From Motiliproteus sp036961355 (GTDB taxonomy: Bacteria > Pseudomonadota > Gammaproteobacteria > Pseudomonadales > Balneatricaceae): DNA of 64,000 nt. A program made the translations under genes and the position numbers. How positions within the stretch are numbered: position 1 is the first letter of the stretch; every line of letters begins with the position of its first letter. The stretch spans positions 1-64,000 of the forward strand of contig JBALVL010000007.1 of NCBI GenBank assembly GCA_036961355.1, read 5' to 3'. The notes below the pieces were generated by a model, which saw only the letters and a program-made list of their open reading frames with translations, ran no database searches and had not been told where the DNA came from. Positions 18,281-26,669 of the stretch are shown in pieces.

Positions 18281-19291
18281 ATGCAGTGGCAACCCTCAGC
18301 GTCAATACCGGTAATCCGGGCACGGGCTCAGTTATATCGCGATATTAGGCAGTTTTTTGCTGATCGTGACCTGATGGAGGTCGATACTCCAGTATTGTCG
18401 GCAGCGGCGGTGTCCGATCCGCATCTACAGCCGATGATCAGCCAGTACCAGGGACCCGGCTTTGATCAGGGTTTACCGCTCTACCTGCAGACATCCCCTG
18501 AATATGCGATGAAGCGAATGCTGGCGGCCGGCAGTGGCCCGATCTACCAGTTAGCCAAGGCGTTTCGTAACGGCGAGAGCGGTCGAAAGCATAATCTGGA
18601 GTTCTGCATGTTGGAGTGGTATCGGCCCGGCTTTGACGATGGTCTGTTGATGGATGAGGTGGAGGCGCTGGTCGATGGCGTCCTGAGCTGTGCGGGGGGT
18701 GGCGGCCAAGAACGCCATCAACCGAATAACACCACTGGTTCTAAAGAGTTTCACCGGATCAGCTACCGGCAGCTGTTTCAACAACACTTGGGTTGTGACC
18801 CTCACGTCGCCTCTTGGCAGCAACTCAAAAGCCTGAGCCTTGAGCATTTAAACACCGAGCTTGAGAGTGATAACCCCGATGATTGGCTAAACTTGTTGAT
18901 CGGCCACCTGCTTGAACCGCTATTACTCGAACCCACCTTTATCTATGACTATCCGGCCAGCCAGTCGGCGCTAGCGCGGGTTGCGATCGACGAGCAGGGG
19001 CAGCGGGTAGCCAAACGGTTTGAGCTGTTCGTTAATGGAGTGGAGTTAGCCAACGGTTACCACGAGTTGACTGATGCGCAGGAGCAGGCCAGGCGTTTTG
19101 AGCAGGACTGCAGATTGCGAGCGGAGTTGGGGTATCCACACTACCCGGTCGATCGTAATTTGGTAGATGCGTTAGAAGCGGGAATGCCCGATTGTGCCGG
19201 AGTCGCACTGGGAGTTGATCGGTTGTTGATGCTACAGCAGGGGGTGCAACATATCGATCAGGTGTTAGCTTTTCCGCTGGCTAGGGCCTGA
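18281..19291 (+). CDS. epmA: EF-P--(R)-beta-lysine ligase EpmA (PoxA/GenX)
   Basis: This 336-residue paralogue of the class II lysyl-tRNA synthetase catalytic core attaches (R)-beta-lysine to Lys34 of EF-P. Class II motifs are visible: motif 2 around FRNGESGRKHNLEF (about residues 97-110) and motif 3 near GVALGVDRLLML (about residues 308-320). The N-terminal anticodon-binding domain of LysS is absent, which separates EpmA from a true tRNA synthetase. Its proximity to efp and epmB supports the call. Confidence 0.93.
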   Translation: MQWQPSASIPVIRARAQLYRDIRQFFADRDLMEVDTPVLSAAAVSDPHLQPMISQYQGPGFDQGLPLYLQTSPEYAMKRMLAAGSGPIYQLAKAFRNGESGRKHNLEFCMLEWYRPGFDDGLLMDEVEALVDGVLSCAGGGGQERHQPNNTTGSKEFHRISYRQLFQQHLGCDPHVASWQQLKSLSLEHLNTELESDNPDDWLNLLIGHLLEPLLLEPTFIYDYPASQSALARVAIDEQGQRVAKRFELFVNGVELANGYHELTDAQEQARRFEQDCRLRAELGYPHYPVDRNLVDALEAGMPDCAGVALGVDRLLMLQQGVQHIDQVLAFPLARA

Positions 19292-19385
19292 GCAAGCATT
19301 ATCCTAGATAAACAGAGCTGAATAAACACAGCCTGAACAAGAAGAACCAAGATGTATTGTGCTGTAGTGGAATAAAAAGAGGCGG

Positions 19386-19766
19386 TTATTGTGTTGCGCC
19401 ATGAGACTTCCAACTGCGTTGCTCTGTTTTGCTAGCGCGAAGTTGGCGAGCCTGCTCGGAGGCTGAACCGAAGTTACAGTTGCGTAGATCGCCATATTGC
19501 ATTTTCGATTCGATATCGACGCCGCCTTGTTCGATGTAGCCGATCAACTTGTCGCGGCAAGCCTTATCCAGCGTAGATTGCGGGGTTTTGAGCTGAGTCA
19601 GTTGCACAGCGGTGACTGTTGGCGGCTGCTGATAGTAATACGTGACCAAGGCGATCATCACCACGATAGAACAGCACAGGCCAATGAGCACTTTTCGATG
19701 TTGTGGCGCTTTCTTCTCGACCCTTCCAGAACCTTCTGTTTTTAATAGTATTTTTGACGTAGCCAT
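19386..19766 (-). CDS. Hypothetical single-pass membrane protein
   Basis: This 126-residue protein has a basic N-terminus, one transmembrane segment (about residues 26-46) and a hydrophilic C-terminal domain with two cysteines (ACRD, RNCNF) and a basic tail. I do not recognise it. It is probably anchored in the inner membrane with the C-terminal part in the periplasm. Support is the clean open frame and the coherent topology. It sits alone between epmA (convergent) and the patB gene. Confidence 0.55.
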   Translation of the reverse strand: MATSKILLKTEGSGRVEKKAPQHRKVLIGLCCSIVVMIALVTYYYQQPPTVTAVQLTQLKTPQSTLDKACRDKLIGYIEQGGVDIESKMQYGDLRNCNFGSASEQARQLRASKTEQRSWKSHGATQ

Positions 19767-19891
19767 CAGTCTGGTCTGTCTCTGGAATAAAGGTTGCTCG
19801 CCTGCTGATTATACAAAGGTCGTTTTTTTAAGCATTGAGTTATATCAACACAATGGCGAAGTGTTGAATCGGACGGTGAGAAGATGGCATT

Positions 19892-19914
19892 AGGGCTGCC
19901 ATGGTGGCAGCCCT
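19892..19914. repeat. Perfect 10-bp hairpin downstream of patB
   Basis: AGGGCTGCCA-TGG-TGGCAGCCCT is a perfect stem with a 3-base loop, 73 bp beyond the stop of the minus-strand aminotransferase gene. There is no T tract on either strand. It may stabilise or end that transcript, or be a stand-alone palindromic repeat. Confidence 0.5.
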
Positions 19915-19986
19915 AGACGGGTAATGCGGGCTCTGGTTGAGGTGATGGCTAGCAGCGATGTCTTACGCTAGTGTTCGGCTCTGACG

Positions 19987-21147
19987 CTAAGCGGATTTTA
20001 CGGCGGCGCGTATCCGTTTTACAGCTTCTTCAACCTGTGTACGGTTACAACCGAAATTCATCCGCATAAAGTGGTCATCGCCAAAATCGACCCCCGGTGA
20101 CATGCCGACACCGGCCTTTTCGAAGAAGGCGGGTGGGTTATCGAGCTGTAGTTCAGAGACATCGATCCAGGCTAGATACGTCGCCTCAAACGGGTCGAGC
20201 CGTAGCCCTTCAATGGCATTTATTTCTCGTAGTAAGTAGTCGCGGTTACTGCGCAAGTAGTCACACTGCTGCCGGTTCCACTCGTCGCCATCACGGTAGG
20301 CGGCGAGAGTGGCGGTGTAACCCAATAAGTTAACATCCGGTACGATGCCGCGACGAACCGAACGAAATCGCTGTCGCAGCTTGGGATCAGGAATGATCGC
20401 AAGAGAACAGCCAAGGCCTGCGATGTTAAAGGTCTTACTGGGAGCCATCAGCGTGATGGTTCGCAACGCCGCTTCGGGGCAGAGCGCAGCTGCGGGTATG
20501 TGCTCGAGCTCTGGCTCAAGGATCAGATCACAGTGGATCTCATCGGAACACAGGATCAGGTCGTGGCGCTGGCAAAGTGCAGTTAAGCGTTCCAGCTCGT
20601 TTTGGCGGTACACGGCTCCCCCAGGATTATGCGGGTTGCAGAACAGAATCAGTTTTGTATTCGGTGTGATTGCAGCTTCCAGCGCATCAAAATCGATCAG
20701 CCAGCGATGGCCACTCTGTTGCATCGGAATGCGGATCAAAGTGCGATCAGATAACCGGGGTGCAGACATAAATGGAGGGTAGATGGGGCTGGGGGAGACC
20801 ACCTCCGAGCCGAATTCGCCAATGCTGCGGCAAGCCAAGTGTAGGCCGCAAACCAGCCCTGGCAGCCATACCAGCCATTCTGCTTCGACTTGCCAGCGAT
20901 AGCGCTGTTGCAGTCGCTGTAGCATCACTTCGGTCAGCTCTTCGGGGGGCAGCGTGTACCCGAACACGCCATGTTCGATCCGTTGCTTCAACGCTTCAAT
21001 AATTGCCGGGGGGGAATGAAAATCGGTGTCGGCTACCCACATCGGCAGGATGTTGCGGTCAGGGTATTTGTCCCATTTCTGACTGCTGGTTTTGTAGCGG
21101 TCGATCTCGGCATCAAAGTCAGGTTTGAACTGCGGTGTTGTGGTCAT
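19987..21147 (-). CDS. PatB/MalY-type PLP aminotransferase (cystathionine beta-lyase)
   Basis: This 386-residue fold-type I PLP enzyme of the MalY/PatB family is usually a C-S lyase acting on cystathionine or cysteine conjugates. The family start (PMWVADTDFHSPPAIIEAL, about residues 35-53), the CNPHNPGG motif, SDEIHCDL and the PLP lysine in APSKTFNIAGL are present. The ATG at 21147 gives the usual family length; upstream in-frame codons to 21210 lack similarity. It runs divergent to leuA. Confidence 0.9.
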   Translation of the reverse strand: MTTTPQFKPDFDAEIDRYKTSSQKWDKYPDRNILPMWVADTDFHSPPAIIEALKQRIEHGVFGYTLPPEELTEVMLQRLQQRYRWQVEAEWLVWLPGLVCGLHLACRSIGEFGSEVVSPSPIYPPFMSAPRLSDRTLIRIPMQQSGHRWLIDFDALEAAITPNTKLILFCNPHNPGGAVYRQNELERLTALCQRHDLILCSDEIHCDLILEPELEHIPAAALCPEAALRTITLMAPSKTFNIAGLGCSLAIIPDPKLRQRFRSVRRGIVPDVNLLGYTATLAAYRDGDEWNRQQCDYLRSNRDYLLREINAIEGLRLDPFEATYLAWIDVSELQLDNPPAFFEKAGVGMSPGVDFGDDHFMRMNFGCNRTQVEEAVKRIRAAVKSA

Positions 21148-21265
21148 TTTTAGCGCCTGAATACTGGGGGATTCAATTATGCCTTTAGCTGTCGGGCTAT
21201 GGGCTTGCAATCGATCATTTTAGCGGTAATATTGATCCCATTCATATCCTCAATGTTGAGTCATC

Positions 21266-21370
21266 ATGCAATTCACTTTCGGCCATAAAACAACCGCGAC
21301 GGGCGGCACTCAGCCAGCTTTGGGTGCGGTGTATCAGGTCGCTTGTCCGCTGCTCCTGCGACTGCCGTAA
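21266..21370 (+). promoter_or_regulatory. Candidate leucine leader peptide of leuA
   Basis: A 34-codon frame upstream of leuA ends CCG CTG CTC CTG CGA CTG CCG stop, giving PLLLRLP: four Leu codons within the last six sense codons. The position (89 bp before leuA) and the Leu cluster fit a translation-sensing attenuator such as enteric leuL. The ribosome-binding site is weak. A GCC-GTAA-GGC mini-hairpin overlaps the stop, a T run lies at 21413-21418, and CGAGG/CCTCG can pair just before the leuA ribosome-binding site. No textbook terminator hairpin is obvious. Confidence 0.45.
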
Positions 21371-21458
21371 GGCAACGTATCGTATTACCTCAACCACGTT
21401 TTACTACTTCCCTTTTTTGTTTCGAGGCAGATAATCAGCACCTCGCCGGAGCCATACT

Positions 21459-22997
21459 ATGAGCGACAATCATGTAATCATTTTTGATACAACCTTGCGA
21501 GACGGTGAACAAAGTCCCGGCGCGTCGATGACAAAAGATGAGAAGTTGCGCATCGCCAAAGCGCTGGAAAAAATGAAGGTCGATGTGATTGAGGCGGGTT
21601 TCGCTATCGCCAGTCCTGGTGACTTTGATGCGGTAAAATTGATCGCCGATACCATTAAGGACAGTACCATTTGTAGCTTGTCCCGGGCTTTGAACGGCGA
21701 TATCGATCGCGCCGGTGAGGCCTTGGTGAACGCCAATTCGGGCCGAATTCATACCTTTATCGCCACCTCGCCGATCCATATGCAGTATAAATTGCAGATG
21801 GAACCCGACCAAGTGGTCGAGCAGGCCATCCATGCGGTTAAACGGGCCCGTAACTTGATCGATGATGTTGAGTTTTCGCTCGAAGATGCGAGTCGCTCGG
21901 AGCTGGATTTCATGTGCCGTATTATCGAGAAGGTGATTGATGCCGGTGCCCGTACTATCAATATCCCTGACACCGTTGGCTATGCCGTACCGGAGGAATT
22001 TGGCCGTACGATTGCGCAGTTGATCGAGCGTATCCCCAACGCCGACAAGGCGATCTTCTCGGTTCATTGTCACAATGACTTGGGTTTGGCCGTTGCTAAC
22101 TCGTTGGCAGCTGTTAGTAATGGTGCACGTCAGGTCGAATGCACCATCAATGGTTTGGGCGAACGGGCGGGCAACGCGTCGCTGGAAGAGGTGGTGATGG
22201 CGTTGCGGACCCGCAAGGATATTCTGGGGCTTGAAACCGGTATTGATGCGACGCAGATCGTTCCGGCCTCACGTTTGGTCTCAGGGGTTACCGGCTTCCC
22301 GGTGCAGCCGAATAAAGCGATTGTCGGTGCCAACGCCTTTGCGCATGAATCGGGTATTCACCAGGACGGCATGCTAAAAAATCGTGAAACTTACGAGATC
22401 ATGACAGCGCAGGATGTCGGCTGGAGCACCAATAAAATGGTCTTGGGTAAGCATTCGGGTCGCGCTGCGTTCCGTGCCCGGCTGGAAGAGTTGGGGGCCG
22501 CTTTTGATACCGATGCCGAACTTAATACCGCTTTTGCCCGCTTCAAAGACTTGGCCGACAAGAAGCATGAGATCTTCGATGAAGATTTGCAGGCGTTGGT
22601 CTCTAATACCCGTAGCGAAGCGCTTAACGAGAAGTTCCGTCTGAGTTCGCTAAAAGTGACCTCGCAAACGGGTGAGACGCCGGTTGCTGAGGTGGTGGTG
22701 ATGGTCGATAACGAAGAGGTCCGGGCCACCGCAGAGGGCAGCGGTCCGGTGGACGCGGCGTATCAGGCGATAGAAAGTATTGTTACCACTCAAGCCAGCC
22801 TGGAGTTGTATTCGGTCAATGCGATCACCAGCGGTACCGACTCACAAGGTGAAGTCACCGTGCGGCTAGAGCGTGGCGGGCGAATTGTTAATGGTTTGGG
22901 AGCCGATACCGATATTGTGATCGCTTCGGCCAAGGCATACCTCAATGCGGCTAACTTGCTGTTGAGTGATGTCGAAAAAGCGCATCCGCAAGTCTAA
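21459..22997 (+). CDS. leuA: 2-isopropylmalate synthase
   Basis: This 512-residue first enzyme of leucine biosynthesis condenses acetyl-CoA with 2-oxoisovalerate. The N-terminal TIM barrel has DTTLRDGEQSPG (residues 10-21) and the metal-binding HCHNDLGLA (about residue 204). The C-terminal LeuA regulatory domain (about residues 390-505) provides leucine feedback inhibition. GGAG precedes the ATG. A leucine-rich leader frame lies upstream. leuBCD are not in the window. The next gene follows after 29 bp. Confidence 0.96.
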   Translation: MSDNHVIIFDTTLRDGEQSPGASMTKDEKLRIAKALEKMKVDVIEAGFAIASPGDFDAVKLIADTIKDSTICSLSRALNGDIDRAGEALVNANSGRIHTFIATSPIHMQYKLQMEPDQVVEQAIHAVKRARNLIDDVEFSLEDASRSELDFMCRIIEKVIDAGARTINIPDTVGYAVPEEFGRTIAQLIERIPNADKAIFSVHCHNDLGLAVANSLAAVSNGARQVECTINGLGERAGNASLEEVVMALRTRKDILGLETGIDATQIVPASRLVSGVTGFPVQPNKAIVGANAFAHESGIHQDGMLKNRETYEIMTAQDVGWSTNKMVLGKHSGRAAFRARLEELGAAFDTDAELNTAFARFKDLADKKHEIFDEDLQALVSNTRSEALNEKFRLSSLKVTSQTGETPVAEVVVMVDNEEVRATAEGSGPVDAAYQAIESIVTTQASLELYSVNAITSGTDSQGEVTVRLERGGRIVNGLGADTDIVIASAKAYLNAANLLLSDVEKAHPQV

Positions 22998-23026
22998 TCA
23001 GAACTGAAACCGGAACGGGAACTGTT

Positions 23027-24112
23027 GTGACGACCTCCACTCAAGCCTCACTCACTGCTCCTCAATCGCCATTGGTGGCTCAGGAACTGTTGCGGCAGCA
23101 ATATCTGGCTGCGATGGGTGTCACTTCGTGGTTGCCACGTCAGCCGTTGCCAAGCGCAGCGCCATCACCACAGTGGCAGTGGCTTGATCCGGCCTCTGGC
23201 GGCGACACGGCTACTCGCACTGCGGCGCAAGCCGGGCGAGTCACGCCGGCTCAGGGTGTGTCTGGCGTGGCTCAGGCACGCTCGGCGCTGGCGGGGTTGA
23301 TGTCGACGCAGCCGGGTTCACAAGCCAAACCGCAAGTCGAGCCGCAATCCGAATCACAAGCGCCGACGGCGGTTGTTCCATCCGGGACCTTGGTTGCTAA
23401 GCCTGCTGCTGTGGATCATTTGCCGACGGCTGTCACTGTGCAATCGCCGCCGTCGACAGTTGGTAAGGAACTGGATCAGTCTAAGACTAAGACAAACTCT
23501 GTCGCTACGGTAACCGCGGCGTTAACCCGCCAACTCTCCGCGTCACCCGATGAAGTCCCTCGTTTTCGCCTAGCGTTACTGGCCTATCGCCACTGTTTGG
23601 TCGTGACCGAGTTGCCACTTCGACACGCCCAACCCTGGAGTGACGCACATCAGCAGTTGCTTACTGCGATTGTCGCGGCGATCGGTCTGACAGAGCCTGA
23701 ACAGGGGCCGCTAAATTACCGTGAATTTCACTGGCCGCTCGACCCCGCGGCTGTGTTTGATCAGTCCGACGTGGTGGCACGACACACACTCGAGGTTGAG
23801 TTGGCCGAGGTTCGCTTACCCGAGCAAAGGGCGTTGTTGCTAATGGGGGACAGCGCTGCCCGTTATCTGTTACCTCCTGATCAACCGACTTCCGATCAAT
23901 CAGCTCTCAATCAATCGCTGCAGCAAGGTGTGTTGCTGGGTGATGACCAACAGCGGGTGCTTTGCTGTCATGGTTTGAATGAAGTACTACGTCTGCCCGG
24001 CCTCAAAGCGGAGCTGTGGAGGCAGTTGCAACCCTTGCGTCAATTTGCCTCGACGCTAACGCTGCTGGCTTCGACAACTCCCGCAGATCAGCCTGAAACC
24101 GCTCAAGATTGA
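23027..24112 (+). CDS. holD: Putative DNA polymerase III psi subunit (HolD-like, enlarged)
   Basis: This 361-residue protein starts at GTG. Residues 20-40 (RQQYLAAMGVTSWLPRQPLP) resemble the N-terminal clamp-loader-binding motif of HolD (LQQLGITQWSLRRP). Residues 175-345 look like the folded HolD core, ending with a helix like LKAELWRQLQPL. Between them lies a long Pro/Ala/Gln-rich linker (about residues 45-165). As in E. coli, the gene directly precedes and overlaps rimI. Pseudomonad psi is known to be larger than the enteric protein and is also next to rimI. It would link chi and SSB to the clamp loader. Confidence 0.65.
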   Translation: MTTSTQASLTAPQSPLVAQELLRQQYLAAMGVTSWLPRQPLPSAAPSPQWQWLDPASGGDTATRTAAQAGRVTPAQGVSGVAQARSALAGLMSTQPGSQAKPQVEPQSESQAPTAVVPSGTLVAKPAAVDHLPTAVTVQSPPSTVGKELDQSKTKTNSVATVTAALTRQLSASPDEVPRFRLALLAYRHCLVVTELPLRHAQPWSDAHQQLLTAIVAAIGLTEPEQGPLNYREFHWPLDPAAVFDQSDVVARHTLEVELAEVRLPEQRALLLMGDSAARYLLPPDQPTSDQSALNQSLQQGVLLGDDQQRVLCCHGLNEVLRLPGLKAELWRQLQPLRQFASTLTLLASTTPADQPETAQD

Positions 24113-24615
24113 TGCTGATTCGACCGATGTTGGCGACCGATATTGAGGTCGTTGAGCAGCTCGAACAACAGCTTTTCTCTTCACCCTGGAATTCGTCCCG
24201 GTTACAAAAAGCGCTAACCGGCCAGCATTGGATGTGGATTTCAGAAGTTGTCGAAGTTGATAAAGCGGTTTCAGCTGGTGACCGACCTTCGCCGCTTTCG
24301 TCCGCCCGACGTGTTGTCTGCGGCTATCTGATCGCCAGCTACGGCGGTGGGGTAGCAGATCTGTTATCGATCGCTGTGGCTGCTGATTTTCAGCGTCAGG
24401 GTATTGCCAGGCAGTTGTTAAAGGCGCTGATTGAGCAGTTGTCCAGCCAACAGGTTGAATCGTTGTTTTTGGAAGTGCGCCGATCTAATCACAGTGCGAT
24501 CGCTTTGTATCAACAGTGTCAGTTGCAGCAGGTTGGTATCAGGAAAGGGTATTACCCATCTGTACAGGGCCGTGAAGATGCGGTTGTGATGCGCTATGGT
24601 CCGCGCCAAGACTGA
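24112..24615 (+). CDS. rimI: Ribosomal protein S18 alanine N-acetyltransferase
   Basis: This 167-residue GNAT enzyme acetylates the N-terminus of S18. The acetyl-CoA motif is LLSIAVAADFQRQGIARQLL (about residues 83-102) and the conserved C-terminal EVRRSNHSAIALYQ follows. The ATG at 24112 overlaps the preceding TGA (TGATG), so it is translationally coupled to the HolD-like gene. An unusual Ser/Val-rich insertion (about residues 42-65) sits between the first strands. Confidence 0.93.
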   Translation: MLIRPMLATDIEVVEQLEQQLFSSPWNSSRLQKALTGQHWMWISEVVEVDKAVSAGDRPSPLSSARRVVCGYLIASYGGGVADLLSIAVAADFQRQGIARQLLKALIEQLSSQQVESLFLEVRRSNHSAIALYQQCQLQQVGIRKGYYPSVQGREDAVVMRYGPRQD

Positions 24616-24717
24616 CCCGGTACCAAGATGACCAAAAGAGCGAGGGTTGCAGTTAGTCAATACACCCCTCGTTAAAGCCCTTGCACCGATGTTATCAGTG
24701 TTTGGGCTAGTAGAGCT

Positions 24718-26244
24718 TTACCCGAGCGAGTCAGTCGCGATGCGATAGTCGGGATCTTCAGTTTCATTGATCTCGACCATGCTGCCTGCTTTCTTAAGCA
24801 GTACTCGGCATTCCGGGCTTAGGTGGCGAAGGTGTAGTTTCTTGCCTGCATTGGTATAACGCTCAGCCAGCGTATCAATCGCTTCCAGACCTGAATGATC
24901 CGATACTCGTGAGTATAAGAACTCAATCACCACATCATCGGGATCGCTGGCGGCATCGAACAGCTCCAGAAAGTTGTTGACCGAACCGAAGAACAGCGGC
25001 CCGTGTAGGCGGTAGATCTTGGTCTTGCCCTCCATGCTAGGGACGACACTGATATGTTTGGCATGACTCCAAGCAAACACCAGTGCAGAAACGATCACGC
25101 CAACGACAACCGCTATCGCTAGGTCGGTTGCTACCGTCACACCGGATACCAGAATCAGTACGAAGGCATCGGCCTTGGGGATCTTGCGCATGATGCGGAA
25201 GCTGGACCATTCAAACGTACCCAGCACCACCATGAACATCACGCCGATTAGTGCGGCTACCGGGATCTGTTCGATCAGGTCAGACGCAAACAGGATAAAC
25301 GCCAGCAGGCTCAACGCGGCGGTGATGCCGGATAGGCGTCCACGGCCGCCCGAGTTGATGTTGATCATGCTCTGGCCGATCATGGCGCAACCACCCATGC
25401 CACCGAAGAAACCAGTGGCCACATTGGCGGTGCCTTGCGCGATGCATTCTTTGTTGCCTCGGCCACGGGTGCCGGTGATCTCATCGATCAGACTTAGTGT
25501 TAGTAGCGACTCGATCAGGCCGATCGCCGCCAGAATGATGGCATACGGTAGAATGATGATCAGAGTTTCAAGGTTGAACGGTACCGACGGAATCGCGAAG
25601 GCTGGCAGGCCACCGGCGATCGACGCAACATCGCCAACGGTCTTAGTATCGAGGCCGCCGAAGATAACCGCAAGAGTGACGGTCAGGATCGCCGCCAGTG
25701 ATGCAGGGACCGCCTTGGTCAGCTTGGGCAGGAAGTGGATGATCGCCATCGTTAGTGCGATCAATCCCAGCATGATGAACATTGCATTGGCCTGCAGCCA
25801 CTGTTGTTGACCGGCTTCGTCGATAAATTTGAACTGACTAAGCTGTGCCAGGAAGATCACGATCGCCAAACCGTTAACGAACCCGAGCATGACAGGGTGC
25901 GGGACGATGCGGATGAACTTACCCAGTCGCAACACTCCGGCACCGATCTGCAAGATCCCCATCAAAACCACGGTGGCGAACAGGTATTGCACTCCATGAT
26001 CGGCGACGAGCGTAACCATAACAACGGCCAGCGCACCGGTGGCGCCTGAGATCATACCGGGACGACCACCGATAACGGCAGTAATCAGACCCACCATAAA
26101 GGCTGCGTAGAGTCCGACCAGCGGATCTACACCGGCGACGAAGGCAAATGCTACGGCCTCGGGGACCAGAGCCAGTGCCACTGTCAGGCCGGACAGGACA
26201 TCGTTCTTAATATTTTGGGAGCGGTTTACAACGAGGTTGAACAT
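24718..26244 (-). CDS. SulP-family anion transporter with STAS domain
   Basis: This 508-residue inner-membrane transporter of the SLC26/SulP family moves sulfate, bicarbonate or dicarboxylate. The N-terminal signature GLTVALALVPEAVAFAFVAGVDP is at about residues 19-41, about 10-12 membrane segments follow, and a C-terminal STAS domain begins near residue 395 (YRLHGPLFFGS). The close match to the compact, bicarbonate-type subgroup suggests inorganic carbon uptake, but the substrate is not determined. A large nested inverted repeat lies 43-108 bp before its start. Confidence 0.92.
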   Translation of the reverse strand: MFNLVVNRSQNIKNDVLSGLTVALALVPEAVAFAFVAGVDPLVGLYAAFMVGLITAVIGGRPGMISGATGALAVVMVTLVADHGVQYLFATVVLMGILQIGAGVLRLGKFIRIVPHPVMLGFVNGLAIVIFLAQLSQFKFIDEAGQQQWLQANAMFIMLGLIALTMAIIHFLPKLTKAVPASLAAILTVTLAVIFGGLDTKTVGDVASIAGGLPAFAIPSVPFNLETLIIILPYAIILAAIGLIESLLTLSLIDEITGTRGRGNKECIAQGTANVATGFFGGMGGCAMIGQSMININSGGRGRLSGITAALSLLAFILFASDLIEQIPVAALIGVMFMVVLGTFEWSSFRIMRKIPKADAFVLILVSGVTVATDLAIAVVVGVIVSALVFAWSHAKHISVVPSMEGKTKIYRLHGPLFFGSVNNFLELFDAASDPDDVVIEFLYSRVSDHSGLEAIDTLAERYTNAGKKLHLRHLSPECRVLLKKAGSMVEINETEDPDYRIATDSLG

Positions 26245-26669
26245 GCGGTGTCTCAGGTTGTGACAAGCTTAAGACCGGCTAGCGAGAGTCTGACGTATCG
26301 CGCTTGCTGATTAGTGACAGCAAGCGTTGGCGGACGGCTGTAGCGTCAGACTGTCGTTTGGGGTGGGTTAAGCGTGCGGGTAGAAATAAAGGGGGGCAAT
26401 TATACAGGCTGACGTGCGATGCACAATCGCCACTGGGTGTTTTTTGAACGATGCCGAACGATCGGTTTTATGGCTGTTTTCGGAGTTTATTCGATCGCTA
26501 CAGCTTTTTTACCATCGGTAACAGTGGTTTTCAGCGTCGCAGTTGGCTGTCGTTAGCGATATACTAGCGACCCATTTTTTAGAGTGGTGGAGGTCTCTGG
26601 CCACGCCGCTGTTCGGTGCATCTCGTTAGATTTGTGCTCCCAGTCGATCATTGGAAAGTAATCCCCGTT
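26245..26669. other. Divergent sulP-prfC intergenic region
   Basis: This 425-bp gap has no gene. The sulP side holds a nested inverted repeat (26287-26352). The prfC side is T-rich with a -10-like GATATACTAG around 26557-26566. The frame of prfC extends back to 26616, but the real start appears to be 26670. Confidence 0.5.
26287..26352 (-). promoter_or_regulatory. Nested inverted repeat in the sulP upstream region
   Basis: The outer arms AGTCTGACG (26287-26295) and CGTCAGACT (26344-26352) pair perfectly over 9 bp. The inner arms CGCTTGCTG (26301-26309) and CAGCAAGCG (26318-26326) pair perfectly over 9 bp with an 8-base loop. If transcribed with sulP it would fold as a two-tier RNA structure 43-108 nt before the start codon. 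It could also act as a DNA operator. Confidence 0.5.

Noticed and set aside
18281..19291. Possible lysyl-tRNA synthetase gene.
   Set aside because: It lacks the N-terminal anticodon-binding domain and sits with efp and epmB, so it is EpmA.
21435..22073. Long open frame antisense to leuA (and similar ones antisense to the peptide-binding protein, prfC, era and others).
   Set aside because: They lie entirely within well-supported genes, lack ribosome-binding sites and recognisable motifs, and follow from codon bias of the sense gene.
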